64,000 bases of DNA from Kribbella pratensis (GTDB lineage Bacteria > Actinomycetota > Actinomycetes > Propionibacteriales > Kribbellaceae): the NCBI RefSeq assembly GCF_004365355.1, contig NZ_SODP01000002.1:461531-525530 (forward strand), read 5' to 3'. The translations under genes and the position numbers were made by a program. Numbering within the stretch: position 1 is the stretch's first letter; every line of letters begins with the position of its first letter. Positions 7,956-16,608 of the stretch are shown here, one piece after another. The notes beneath the pieces are model-generated. The model was given only the letters and a program-made list of their open reading frames with translations. It was not told where the DNA came from and did no database searches.

Positions 7956-8711
7956 TTACCGGGCCAGCCAGCCGCCGTCGACCGGAAGGATCGTGCCGGT
8001 GACGTAGCGGGCGGCGTCCGAGGCCAGGTACACGGCCGCGCCGGCGATGTCGGCCGCCGTACCCCAGCGACCTGCCGGGATCCGTTCGAGGATGGCGCGC
8101 GACCGGTCGGGATCGTCCCGCAGTGCTTCGGTGTTGTCGGTCGCGATGTAGCCGGGAGCGATCCCGTTCACGGTCACGCCGCGCCCGGCCCACTCGTTGG
8201 ACAGCGCGCGCACCAGCCCGGCCGCACCGGACTTGGCGGCCGCGTAGCCCGGCACGTTGATCCCGCCCTGGAACGAGAGCAGCGAGGCGGTGAAGACGAT
8301 CCGGCCGTACTCCGCCTGCAGCATCCGCCGGCCGAGAATCTGACTGAGGACGAACGCGCTGGTGAGATCGACCTCGAGTACCTCGTCGAACCAGTCGAGG
8401 GGATGCTCGGCCGCGGGCGCGCGGCGGATGGTCCCGGCGTTGTTGACCAGGATGTCCACCTGGCGGCCGTCGAGCGCTTCGGCGAAATCGATCACCTGAG
8501 CGCGGTCGACGAAGTCCACCCGGTGCCCGGAGAAGTCCCGGCCGAGTTCGCGCACGCGGTCACCGATCGCGGACGAGGTGGGGTCCAGGGTGGCTGACAC
8601 ACCGACGATGTCGGCGCCGGCAGCGGCCAGCGCCTCGGCGACAGCAAAGCCGATCCCGCGCTTCGCACCCGTCACCACCGCGAGCCGCCCGGTCAGGTCG
8701 AAGGGGTTCAT
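7956..8711 (-). CDS. SDR-family sugar (acid) dehydrogenase, 2-keto-3-deoxy-L-fuconate dehydrogenase-like
   Basis: The 251-residue classical SDR has the cofactor motif TGAKRGIG (near residue 15), the strand NNAG, a catalytic Ser in FTASLLS and YxxxK in YAAAKSG. It ends with the family PVDGGWLAR. ATG at 8711 overlaps the stop of the zinc dehydrogenase (ATGA). In non-phosphorylative L-fucose/L-rhamnose degradation an SDR of this type oxidises the 4-hydroxyl of 2-keto-3-deoxy-fuconate or -rhamnonate; a sugar 1-dehydrogenase role is the alternative. The large frame continuing upstream is a shadow of the neighbouring gene. Confidence 0.82.
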   Translation of the reverse strand: MNPFDLTGRLAVVTGAKRGIGFAVAEALAAAGADIVGVSATLDPTSSAIGDRVRELGRDFSGHRVDFVDRAQVIDFAEALDGRQVDILVNNAGTIRRAPAAEHPLDWFDEVLEVDLTSAFVLSQILGRRMLQAEYGRIVFTASLLSFQGGINVPGYAAAKSGAAGLVRALSNEWAGRGVTVNGIAPGYIATDNTEALRDDPDRSRAILERIPAGRWGTAADIAGAAVYLASDAARYVTGTILPVDGGWLAR

Positions 8712-9727
8712 GAGGCGTTCAGCTCCACCAGCAGCTTCATCGCCTGCCCTGCCTCGAGCACACCGAAGGCCGACTGCACCTCGGCCAGCGGTACGACGCC
8801 GGTCACCAGCTTCGCCGCCGGTATGGTGCCATCGGCAACCAGTTCCGCGGCGCGCTCGAAGTCCGCTCGTTGGTACACCCGCGCACCGAGGATCCTCAGC
8901 TCCCGCCAGAACACCCGATGGAGATCGAGCGGCCGCGGTTGCGGATGGATCGCCACCACGACAAGCGTTCCGCGGACCTTGACCAGGTCGGTGGCTCCTC
9001 GGACGGCCGCGGCAGCACCCGATACCTCGAACACCACATCCGCGCCGGCGCCACCTGTCCACTCCTCGACCCAGGCGGCCTGGTCGACCGACGAGGGGTC
9101 CACCGTCGTGAGTCCGAGCTCCGCAGCAGAGGCCCTGCGGGCCGGATCGATCTCCGCGACCACGACCTCGGCACCGAGCGCGGCCGCGACGGTCGCGATC
9201 AGCACACCGATCGGTCCGGCGCCGATGACGACGGCCTTGTCGCCGGCCGCGAGCTCCGACCGCCGTACGTCGTGCACCGCGACGGCGACCGGCTCGACGA
9301 GTGCGGCGTCTCGCAGGGACACTCCCGACGGCAGCCTCACCAGTGTTGCCGCCGGGACGTTCCAGAACTGCTGCAAGGCACCCGGGCTGTCGATACCGAT
9401 GAAGTCCAGGTGCTGGCAGATGTGCTGGTTCCCCGCTCGGCATGCCGGACACGTCCCGTCCCAGACGAGCGGCATGACGGTCACCGGGTCACCGATCGAC
9501 CATCCCTCGACGCCAGGTCCCAGCGCGGCGATCGTGCCCGACATCTCGTGCCCGATGGTTGCCGGCGTGCTGACCCGAGCGTCCATGTCGCCGTGGAACA
9601 CGTGCAGGTCGGTGCCGCACAGGCCGACGTACGCGACGGCGATCCGAACCTCCCCCGCACGCAGGTCGGCCGGCTCGCGCTCCTCGAGCGCCATCGTCCG
9701 GCTACCCACGTAGTTGACCGCGAACAT
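8708..9727 (-). CDS. Zinc-dependent medium-chain dehydrogenase (threonine/sorbitol dehydrogenase-like)
   Basis: The 339-residue MDR protein has the catalytic zinc region CGTDLHVFHGD with GHEMSG, then the cysteine cluster for a structural zinc (CPACRAGNQHIC). A Rossmann segment VIGAGPIGVL follows. A strong Shine-Dalgarno AGGAGGAA precedes ATG 9727. It oxidises a secondary alcohol of a polyol or sugar acid with NAD(P). In this operon it could serve the same deoxyhexose route as the SDR with which it is translationally coupled; the exact step is unknown. It is transcribed divergently from the aldo/keto reductase across operator C. Confidence 0.85.
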   Translation of the reverse strand: MFAVNYVGSRTMALEEREPADLRAGEVRIAVAYVGLCGTDLHVFHGDMDARVSTPATIGHEMSGTIAALGPGVEGWSIGDPVTVMPLVWDGTCPACRAGNQHICQHLDFIGIDSPGALQQFWNVPAATLVRLPSGVSLRDAALVEPVAVAVHDVRRSELAAGDKAVVIGAGPIGVLIATVAAALGAEVVVAEIDPARRASAAELGLTTVDPSSVDQAAWVEEWTGGAGADVVFEVSGAAAAVRGATDLVKVRGTLVVVAIHPQPRPLDLHRVFWRELRILGARVYQRADFERAAELVADGTIPAAKLVTGVVPLAEVQSAFGVLEAGQAMKLLVELNAS

Positions 9728-9761
9728 CCCTGTTTCCTCCTCGATAGAACGCGGCAAACAT

Positions 9762-9771
9762 AATACGTATG
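9762..9771. promoter_or_regulatory. FCD-regulator operator, site C (AATACGTATG), divergent promoter
   Basis: This copy differs from the palindrome at the first base only; the core ATACGTAT is intact. It lies in the 52-bp gap between the divergent zinc dehydrogenase (start 9727) and aldo/keto reductase (start 9780). CATAAT (9759-9764) on the plus strand and TATTAT on the minus strand are -10-like and overlap the site. One bound dimer could silence both genes. Confidence 0.6.
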
Positions 9772-9779
9772 CTGAAAAT

Positions 9780-10772
9780 ATGTCCAGAGACCCACTTGCC
9801 ACCAGGCCGCTGCGCACCGGTCACCAGCTCACCGAACTCGGCCTCGGCGCCGCCCAGTTCGGCAACCTGTTCACCGAGACCACCGACCAGCAGGCAGCCG
9901 GCGCGGTCACGGCCGCCCTCGACGAAGGCCTTCGCTACTTCGACACGGCTCCGCACTACGGCCTGGGACTGTCGGAGCGCCGGCTCGGCCAGGCATTGGG
10001 CGGCACCGATGGCGTCCTGGTCTCCTCGAAGGTGGGACGTCTGCTGGTCGCGAGTCCGGAGACCGCCAATCAGCTCGACGACGACGGCTTCGTGGTCCCC
10101 GCAACGACCAAGCGCGTCTGGGACTTCAGCCGCGACGGGATCCTCCGCTCCGTGGAGCAGTCCCTTGCCCGCCTCGGGACAGACCGGCTCGACATCGCGT
10201 ACCTGCATGATCCGGACGACCACTGGGAATCGGCCGCATCGACCGGAATCGCTGCCCTGGTTGAGCTTCGGGAACAGGGCGTCGTCGGCGCGATCGGGGC
10301 CGGCATGAACCAGGCCGCGATGCTGGCGGAGTTCGTCCGGCGTACGGATGTCGACGTCGTCATGGTTGCCGGGCGGCTCACCCTCCTCGACCATTCGGCT
10401 CTCGACGAACTGCTGCCCGTCGCCCACGAGCGCGGTGTCGGCGTGGTCGCGGCGGCGGTCTACAACTCTGGCCTGCTCAGCAGCGCAACCGTCGACAGCA
10501 CCGCGTACTACGACTACGGACAGGCCCCGCAAGCCGTCGTCGACCGTGCGTCACGCCTCGCCGAGATCTGCGATCGGTACGACGTAAGCCTTCCGGCGGC
10601 CGCGATCCAGTACCCGCTGCGCCATCCCGCGGTCGTTTCGGTGGTCACCGGCATGCGCACCGCGGAGCATGTCCGCAGTACCGCGAACCGGTACCGGCAG
10701 GACATCCCGGACGCCCTGTGGGACGAGCTGCACTCGACCGGTTCAGCTCCGGATCCGGCCCGAAACCTCTAG
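9780..10772 (+). CDS. Aldo/keto reductase, L-fucose (D-threo-aldose) 1-dehydrogenase-like
   Basis: The 330-residue AKR has the family landmarks FDTAPHYGLGLSERRLG (catalytic Asp and Tyr near residues 48-53), SSKVGR and AYLHDPDDH. This pattern belongs to the D-threo-aldose/L-fucose dehydrogenase branch, which oxidises L-fucose to fucono-lactone with NAD(P). It would feed the lactonase at 2260. ATG 9780 is chosen because the alignment starts here; it has almost no ribosome-binding site and lies about 9 bases after the probable transcription start. An upstream in-frame ATG at 9714 would run through the promoter and is rejected. Confidence 0.85.
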   Translation: MSRDPLATRPLRTGHQLTELGLGAAQFGNLFTETTDQQAAGAVTAALDEGLRYFDTAPHYGLGLSERRLGQALGGTDGVLVSSKVGRLLVASPETANQLDDDGFVVPATTKRVWDFSRDGILRSVEQSLARLGTDRLDIAYLHDPDDHWESAASTGIAALVELREQGVVGAIGAGMNQAAMLAEFVRRTDVDVVMVAGRLTLLDHSALDELLPVAHERGVGVVAAAVYNSGLLSSATVDSTAYYDYGQAPQAVVDRASRLAEICDRYDVSLPAAAIQYPLRHPAVVSVVTGMRTAEHVRSTANRYRQDIPDALWDELHSTGSAPDPARNL

Positions 10773-10797
10773 TCGAGCGAGCTCTTGTCGCAAACAT

Positions 10798-10807
10798 CAT
10801 ACGTATG
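10798..10807. promoter_or_regulatory. FCD-regulator operator, site D (CATACGTATG)
   Basis: A perfect palindrome lies 53 bases before the exported beta-helix hydrolase. Its flanks (CAAACAT before, CTAAC after) resemble those of site C. It ties the extracellular enzyme to the same regulator as the catabolic genes. A TTGTCG -35-like element lies just upstream at 10785-10790. Confidence 0.6.
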
Positions 10808-10859
10808 CTAACTCTGTTCCGGGGGTATCGACGCCCCCTAGAACAGGAAGCGATCGAAC

Positions 10860-13526
10860 ATGACATTGAGGTCTGAATCGCGACGCTCGATGACCAAACC
10901 CAGGGGACGCCGACCGGCCCTGCTGGCGCTGCTCGGCGCCGGCGCCGTCATCGCCTCGGCGCTCAGCCCGCTGAGCGCGCAGGCCGACCCCGCGACGACG
11001 TACTACGCGGCACCGGACGGCAAGGACGCCGGGAACTGCACCCAGGCGAAGCCCTGCACGCTGGAACGAGCGCAGAAGGTGCTCCGCAAATCCGTGAAGC
11101 ACGGCGACGTTACCGTTCAACTTGCCGACGGCAACTACCGGCTGACGGAGCCGCTCCGGTTCGACGCCGACGACAGCGGCGGCGACAACACCGTGCACTG
11201 GACTGCCGCCCCCGGCGCCCACCCCGTCATCACCGGCGCCTCCGCGGTCACCGGCTGGACCAAGTCCACCGCCGGCCCGGGGATCTGGGAAGCCAGCACT
11301 CCCAGCGGCATCGACAGCCGCCAGCTGTACGTGAACGGCGTGATCGCTCCGCGCGCCGCGATCCGTCTCGCCAACTCCGACGTCACTCCGACCGCGACCG
11401 GTCTGACCATCAAGAACCCGGCACTGAGCTATCTCGCCACGCTTCCCGACCAGGGCCGGATCGAGTTCGAGTCGCTCGGCGACTTCACCAACCGGTACTC
11501 GCCGGTGCAGAGCATCAGCCCGACCGAGATCACGATGGTGCAGCCCGCGTGGGACAACAACACGTGGGGCTGGGACACTGTCCAGCGATCCTTCCTGGCG
11601 GGGCCGAGCTGGTACCTCGACAACTCGCTGAGCTTCCTCACCCAGGTCGGTCAGTGGTACATCGACCCGACCGGCGGCAAGCTCTACTACAAGCCCGCCG
11701 ACGGCGTGGACCCTAATCAGCTGGATGTCGAGCTGCCCCGGCTGCAGTCCTTGATCAGCATCGGCGGGACCTACGACAACCCGGTCACCGGCCTCTCCTT
11801 CGAGGGCATCCAGTTCTCCGGGACGTCGTGGCTCGGCCCGTCGGTCGACGGGTACGCCGACCAGCAGAACGGCCTGTTCATCAAGGGCACCTACGACTAC
11901 CGCCCCGCGGACGCGTTCACCAGCTGCTCCCGCGGCTGTGAGATGTTCGAGCGCGCGCGGACCTCGTGGTACCAGGAGCCGGCCGCAGTGCAGGTCTCGG
12001 CCGCGAGCCGTGTCTCGTTCACCGGGAACACCTTCACGAACCTCGGCCAGTCGGCACTTGGCATCGGCAACGACGCGAACGCGACCGTGACCGGCGTCGG
12101 CCTCGGCGCGAGCAACATCGATGTCGTCGGCAACCAGTTCGTCGAGAACAGCGGCCACGGCGTCGCGGTCGGCGGCGTACTGCCCGACGCGCATCACCCC
12201 AGCGACCCGCGGATGACCAACCAGGACATCCTGATCGAGAACAACACGATCAACCGGGTCGGCGTGGACTACAAGGACAACAGCGGCATCCTCAGCACCT
12301 ACGTCACCGGCGCCCGGATCCTCCACAACGAGGTCTCCAACGTCCCGTACGACGGGATCGACACCGGCTACGGCTGGGGTATCAACGACGCCGGCGGGTC
12401 GAACGACTACGTCGACCGCGGCTACTACAACTGGAACACCAAGTACACGACGCCGACCACGCTCAAGGACACCCAGGTCGAGGGCAACCTCGTGCACAAC
12501 ACGAAGGCACGCTTCGCCGACGGCGGGTCGGTCTACAACTTGTCGGCGAACCCCGGCGCAGTGGTCAGCAAGAACTACCTGTTCAACATCTCCGGTGTCG
12601 GGCTGTACCTCGACGAGGGCTCGCGGTCGATGACCTACGAGAACAACGTGGTCCAGGGCGGTTCGTTCGTGTTCACGAACGCCTCCAGCCTGCGGAACAA
12701 CACCAGCGACAACCTGATCCAGAACAACTGGTACAACTCCGGCGGGGCCTCCACGCCGAACGCGGCGGCGCACAACAACCAGCTGATCAACAACCTCAAG
12801 ATCAGCGGCACCAACTGGCCCGCGGGAGCAGTCGACGTGATCTGCGCGGCCGGAGTCGCACCGCAGTACCGGACCTCGCTCAACGCCAACCAGTTCGGCT
12901 TCACCGGCTGCCCGGTCGCTGCTCCTGTCGCGCCCGGATGGGCGATCGCCAACGCCTCTGTCGTCAACTCCTACACCGGCCAGAACGGTGGAGCCTTCGG
13001 AATCGCGGCCGCGGGTGCGGACGTCTGGGGCGCGGGAGGTCAGCACGACGACCAGTTCGCCTCGATCTACCGCCCCGGTTCGGTCCAGGCGACGACCAGC
13101 GTCTCCGCGCGGGTCGTGGCGGTCAACGACTCCAACTCGAACGCCAAGTCGGGCGTCATGATCCGCAACGACATGACCAAGGCCGGATCCTCGGCCGGCT
13201 ACGCGGTCGTCGCGGTCACCGCTCGCAACGGGGTCGTCTTCGAGTACGACGCCAACGCTGACGGCTACCTCGACACCGAGGCGCGCGCCAGCGCCGACAT
13301 CTACCGGCCCATCTGGGTGAAACTCGCCCGGTCCGGCACGTCGTACAGCGCCTCGTACTCCTACGACGGCCAGAACTACGTCCCGATCGGCACGCCGGTA
13401 ACCCTGGCCTCGGCCGCAGCCCAACAGGACGGCGGCATCTTCTCCACCTCCCACAACACAACGCAATCAGCGATCAACGAGTTCGACTCCGTCGCCATCA
13501 CAACGGCCGCGGGATCAGCTTCCTAG
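10860..13526 (+). CDS. Exported right-handed beta-helix hydrolase with C-terminal lectin-like domain (GH141-like?)
   Basis: The 888-residue protein has a secretion signal (Arg-rich start, hydrophobic core to about residue 37, SAQA cleavage). A right-handed parallel beta-helix follows (about 45-680, opening YYAAPDGKDAG and rich in NNTxxN turns such as IENNTINR). Roughly residues 700-888 form a concanavalin-like sandwich (GVMIRNDMT, ANADGYL). The architecture suits a polysaccharide-active enzyme. The opening and RQLYVNG segment recall GH141-type fucosidases/xylanases, and operator D upstream places it in the deoxyhexose regulon; that family call is tentative. The SD AGGAAG at 10845 supports ATG 10860; an internal ATG at residue 11 is possible. 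Confidence 0.75.
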   Translation: MTLRSESRRSMTKPRGRRPALLALLGAGAVIASALSPLSAQADPATTYYAAPDGKDAGNCTQAKPCTLERAQKVLRKSVKHGDVTVQLADGNYRLTEPLRFDADDSGGDNTVHWTAAPGAHPVITGASAVTGWTKSTAGPGIWEASTPSGIDSRQLYVNGVIAPRAAIRLANSDVTPTATGLTIKNPALSYLATLPDQGRIEFESLGDFTNRYSPVQSISPTEITMVQPAWDNNTWGWDTVQRSFLAGPSWYLDNSLSFLTQVGQWYIDPTGGKLYYKPADGVDPNQLDVELPRLQSLISIGGTYDNPVTGLSFEGIQFSGTSWLGPSVDGYADQQNGLFIKGTYDYRPADAFTSCSRGCEMFERARTSWYQEPAAVQVSAASRVSFTGNTFTNLGQSALGIGNDANATVTGVGLGASNIDVVGNQFVENSGHGVAVGGVLPDAHHPSDPRMTNQDILIENNTINRVGVDYKDNSGILSTYVTGARILHNEVSNVPYDGIDTGYGWGINDAGGSNDYVDRGYYNWNTKYTTPTTLKDTQVEGNLVHNTKARFADGGSVYNLSANPGAVVSKNYLFNISGVGLYLDEGSRSMTYENNVVQGGSFVFTNASSLRNNTSDNLIQNNWYNSGGASTPNAAAHNNQLINNLKISGTNWPAGAVDVICAAGVAPQYRTSLNANQFGFTGCPVAAPVAPGWAIANASVVNSYTGQNGGAFGIAAAGADVWGAGGQHDDQFASIYRPGSVQATTSVSARVVAVNDSNSNAKSGVMIRNDMTKAGSSAGYAVVAVTARNGVVFEYDANADGYLDTEARASADIYRPIWVKLARSGTSYSASYSYDGQNYVPIGTPVTLASAAAQQDGGIFSTSHNTTQSAINEFDSVAITTAAGSAS

Positions 13527-13554
13527 GTCTCGTATCCAAGCACTCACGCAGAAA

Positions 13555-13587
13555 CCGCAGGCCTTCCCACCAGCGGAAGGCCTGCGG
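13555..13587 (+). terminator. Strong hairpin terminator after the beta-helix gene
   Basis: A perfect 13-bp inverted repeat (CCGCAGGCCTTCC and its complement) with a 7-base loop lies 29 bases after the stop at 13526. There is no T-run, as is common for actinobacterial terminators. It separates the beta-helix gene from the GH95-like gene. Confidence 0.75.
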
Positions 13588-13650
13588 GTGTGGTTGAGCT
13601 GTCGGCGGTTCGTTCCAGGTAGACAACTTCCTGATACGGAGGAGCACGAG

Positions 13651-16377
13651 ATGGCAGCAGAAAATACCTCGCGGGCGAGTGGGGTCTCGCGGCGCCGGTT
13701 CGTCGGTGGAAGCCTGAGTCTCGGGTTGTCGGCGGCAGCGACAGGTTCGCTGTCCGCGATGGCCTCCCCACCGAGTCCGGTTCCGGCCCCCGCTCACCCG
13801 AGCGACAAGAAGGCGCCACTGTTCGATCCGGACTACGCCCGGCTGATCGGTCGGTCGGACCTCACCTACACGGGAAGAATCACCACCGGGACCCAGGGCA
13901 TGTCCGTGGCCAACGGACGGTTCGGCGGCCCGGTATGGCAGAGCAACGGCAGCACCCTGGTGATGCAGCTGAACCACACTGACATGTTCATGTTCAACGA
14001 TGCCTCAGCAGCGTCGAAGGACCATCAGAACTCCGGTGGCGGCGTCCTCGGCCGGATCCACATCGGCTTCGGAACCGGGACCGTCTTCGACACCACGACG
14101 CAACAGCATCTGTCGTTGTACGACGGGAAACTGAGCATCGCCGGCGTCGGCGTAAGCGCCGACGTGATTGCCGACGTGGATTCGGATGTCGTCTCGATCC
14201 AGGTCACCGACAACCGAGCCACGCCCCAGCCGATCACAGTCGACCTGGCCATGGTCCGGGACGCCAACCAGATCTGGGGCGCACACAGCGCGATATCCAC
14301 CCTGACTACCGTCGCCGGCACCGGGCGCCCGGGTTCGCGGAACGAAACGATCGTGCTGGAGCAGGTCGTTCAGGAACCCGCGGACACTGGCATCAAGGTC
14401 AACGATCACTACGTCAACACAGCTGTAGCGGCGACTGTGCAGGATCGAGAGATCTCGGACGTCGTCAGCGGCACGATCGGCAACCGGGCGACGCTGCGAA
14501 TGACTCTGCCCGCGCGACAGGGCACCTTCACGGTTGTCGTCGGTGGGAACGCCGATACGCGGAAAGCAGTTCGGACGGCCGCGGCCGCGGCGGTTACGAA
14601 CGCTACGAAGGCTCCCGGCCACACCTGCATCTATGCCCGCAGCCAGGCTTGGTGGCGCGACTTCTGGCACCGGTCGTACGTCTACTTCCCCACGCAGTTC
14701 AATTTCGAGCAGCGCCGCAACTACTACATGTACCTGGCCGCGATCTCGAACCGCGGCTCCTATCCCAGCAAGTACAACGGCGGCATCTGGATCGGAGAAG
14801 AGGACCGGCGGGACTGGGGCAGCTTCTTCTGGAACTGGAACCAGGACTGCCTGTATCAGCCCCTGCTCGCCGCCAACCACCTGGATCTGCTGGAGCCGCT
14901 GTTCACGATGCGGCAGGCGGGTTTCGAGCAGTACAAGGGTGCTGCACAACAGATGTGGGGCAGTGAGGGCATCTTCATCGGCGAGACCGCCGGCATTCTC
15001 GGCTGGGAAACCCTGCCGGCCGGCATCGCGGACCCGATGCAGCAGTACTACACGTTCAAGACCAGCACTCGCAGCCAGGAATTCACCGACATCACCATGC
15101 GGAGGAACAAGTTCCTGTCTCCGTGGAACTGGAACGTCTTCGGCGGCAACAGCCAGGCGAGCTACGTCACGCACACCATGATGGCCACCCAGGAGACCGC
15201 CGAGTACTACTGGCAGGTGTACTGCTACACCAAGGATGTCCATTGGCTCCGGGAGGTCGCCTATCCCTTCATCAAGGGCGCCGCGGAGATGTACCGGTCG
15301 TACGACGGTCTCCGGAAGGAGAGCGACGGGAAGTACCACGTCTACAACACGAACCTGCACGAGCACATCTGGGCCGGCAAGGACGTCATCGATGACCTGT
15401 CCATGGCCAGAGGCGTCTTCGCCGCAGTGGTCAAGGCGTCCGAACTGCTCGGTGTCGACCAGGAGAATCGCCCGCAGTGGAGGGACATCCGCGACAACCT
15501 CGCGGCGTACCCGCTGCGATCGGATCCCGACGCCCTGTGGGCGGCGAGTACGAATCCGGCGCTCGCGTCGCAGTTGGCAACCGACCAGCCGGCTTGGGCG
15601 CAGGGTCTGCGACCGGCGTACTTCATCCGGGATCTGCACGGCACCGAGAGCCCGATCTTCAAGATGCTCGAGAAGTACGACGTACTGAACCTGGAGACGC
15701 GGGACCAGGGTCTCGACAACGGCGATTGGGAGATCGCGCTCAACACGTATCTCCACTCGCCGGGCTACCTGAACCAGGTCAAGGGCCAGGTCATCGACAG
15801 GAACGGCTCGAGCCGCTTCCACGTGGACGCGGCCAAGCTCGGGCGAGCGGATGACATGGTGAACATCCTGAACACGCAGTACGGCGTGTTCAGCACCTAC
15901 GGCGTCTTCCCGAACCTGCTGTTCAACCAGCTGGACTACTACTCGGCCGAAGGCTACGGCACCTTTGCGGCAGCGCTGCAGGATGCATTGCACCAAAGCC
16001 TGAGCCCGACTCCTGTCGGCGATCCCGTGATCCGCGTGTTCCCGGCGTGGCCCACGGCGTGGGATGCGAAGTACAAGCTGCTGGCCAAGGACGGCTTCCT
16101 GGTGTCGTCGTCGATGGTGGCGGGCGATATCCAGTACGTCGAGATCGAGTCGCAGCTCGGCGAACGCGCCCGCGTCAGAAACCCGTGGGATTCCGATGTG
16201 GTGCTGTACCGCGAGGGACGGAAGGCCGAGACACTCGTTGCCCCCGAGAACGGTCTGCTGGAGTTCAAGACCCACAAGGGCGAGAACATCGTCCTCGTCC
16301 GGGCGGGCACGACGCCGGACACGTACCGGACCTCTGAGCTGATCGACACGACCGCGGCAACCACCAGCCCGAGCTAG
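13651..16377 (+). CDS. Tat-exported GH95-like (alpha/alpha)6 glycoside hydrolase
   Basis: The 908-residue protein starts with a twin-arginine signal (SRRRFVGG, residues 14-21, then a hydrophobic stretch and a PSPVPAPAHP linker). An N-terminal beta-sandwich opens with a GRFGG segment. An (alpha/alpha)6-type domain contains WIGEEDRRDWGSFFWNWNQD and a long C-terminal region like GH95 enzymes (SAEGYGTFAAAL, IRVFPAWP). The order and length resemble GH95 fucosidase relatives carrying a DUF5703-type N-domain, but sequence is too divergent to claim a substrate. ATG 13651 follows ACGGAGGAGC; the longer frame from 13588 would bury the Tat signal. It is probably an extracellular exo-glycosidase on plant glycans. 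Confidence 0.7.
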   Translation: MAAENTSRASGVSRRRFVGGSLSLGLSAAATGSLSAMASPPSPVPAPAHPSDKKAPLFDPDYARLIGRSDLTYTGRITTGTQGMSVANGRFGGPVWQSNGSTLVMQLNHTDMFMFNDASAASKDHQNSGGGVLGRIHIGFGTGTVFDTTTQQHLSLYDGKLSIAGVGVSADVIADVDSDVVSIQVTDNRATPQPITVDLAMVRDANQIWGAHSAISTLTTVAGTGRPGSRNETIVLEQVVQEPADTGIKVNDHYVNTAVAATVQDREISDVVSGTIGNRATLRMTLPARQGTFTVVVGGNADTRKAVRTAAAAAVTNATKAPGHTCIYARSQAWWRDFWHRSYVYFPTQFNFEQRRNYYMYLAAISNRGSYPSKYNGGIWIGEEDRRDWGSFFWNWNQDCLYQPLLAANHLDLLEPLFTMRQAGFEQYKGAAQQMWGSEGIFIGETAGILGWETLPAGIADPMQQYYTFKTSTRSQEFTDITMRRNKFLSPWNWNVFGGNSQASYVTHTMMATQETAEYYWQVYCYTKDVHWLREVAYPFIKGAAEMYRSYDGLRKESDGKYHVYNTNLHEHIWAGKDVIDDLSMARGVFAAVVKASELLGVDQENRPQWRDIRDNLAAYPLRSDPDALWAASTNPALASQLATDQPAWAQGLRPAYFIRDLHGTESPIFKMLEKYDVLNLETRDQGLDNGDWEIALNTYLHSPGYLNQVKGQVIDRNGSSRFHVDAAKLGRADDMVNILNTQYGVFSTYGVFPNLLFNQLDYYSAEGYGTFAAALQDALHQSLSPTPVGDPVIRVFPAWPTAWDAKYKLLAKDGFLVSSSMVAGDIQYVEIESQLGERARVRNPWDSDVVLYREGRKAETLVAPENGLLEFKTHKGENIVLVRAGTTPDTYRTSELIDTTAATTSPS

Positions 16378-16393
16378 AACTTGCCGCCGGTCG

Positions 16394-16459
16394 CGCTCAC
16401 GGGCGGCTCCCCGAAGTCGGTTGCTCCTAGCAACCGACCCGCGGAGCCGCCCGTGAGCG
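16394..16459. terminator. Nested double-hairpin bidirectional terminator
   Basis: A 17-bp perfect inverted repeat (CGCTCACGGGCGGCTCC at 16394-16410 with its complement at 16443-16459) encloses a second perfect 10-bp hairpin (GTCGGTTGCT 16416-16425, AGCAACCGAC 16429-16438). It lies 17 bases after the GH95-like stop and 17 bases beyond the stop of the minus-strand relict at 16477, so it would stop transcription from both sides. Confidence 0.8.
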
Positions 16460-16476
16460 TCGTACGGCGTCGATCT

Positions 16477-16608
16477 TTACTGGGTGACCACCAGGTGGTC
16501 GAGGTTGAACCATCCGGCGTCGAGGGTGTAGGTGCCCGCAGACTGGGTCATGATCCGTCGCGTCGCGCTCCCCCGGGGCGTCGTGAAGGATGCGGCGAAG
16601 CCGGACAC
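16477..16608 (-). pseudogene. Relict C-terminus of a minus-strand secreted/carbohydrate-binding protein
   Basis: Reading the minus strand to a stop at 16477 gives about 43 residues ending AGTYTLDAGWFNLDHLVVTQ. This looks like the last strands of a CBM6/35-type beta-sandwich (typical endings: YTLDxGxFNLDxLxV). Upstream of about 16608 the frame loses protein-like character and enters the mycothiol-enzyme gene region. The fragment keeps its own stop and a shared terminator, so a convergent hydrolase gene was probably deleted except for its tail. The rest of 16378-16779 holds only the terminator and the GGAGGAG ribosome site of the next gene. Confidence 0.45.

Noticed and set aside
9714..9779. 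N-terminal extension of the aldo/keto reductase
   Set aside because: It would run through the divergent promoter and operator C and matches no family sequence.
10819..10840. GGGGG/CCCCC stem in the leader of the beta-helix gene
   Set aside because: Only 5 bp and inside a leader that must be transcribed; not convincing as an attenuator.
10797..13466. 889-codon open frame on the minus strand opposite the beta-helix gene
   Set aside because: It is a GC-rich codon shadow (Arg/Val/Asp-rich, no domain) of the plus-strand gene, which has a signal peptide and repeats.
14005..16275. 756-codon minus-strand frame
   Set aside because: It lies wholly inside the GH95-like gene and reads as low-complexity Arg/Val/Leu; the opposite strand has a Tat signal and domain motifs.
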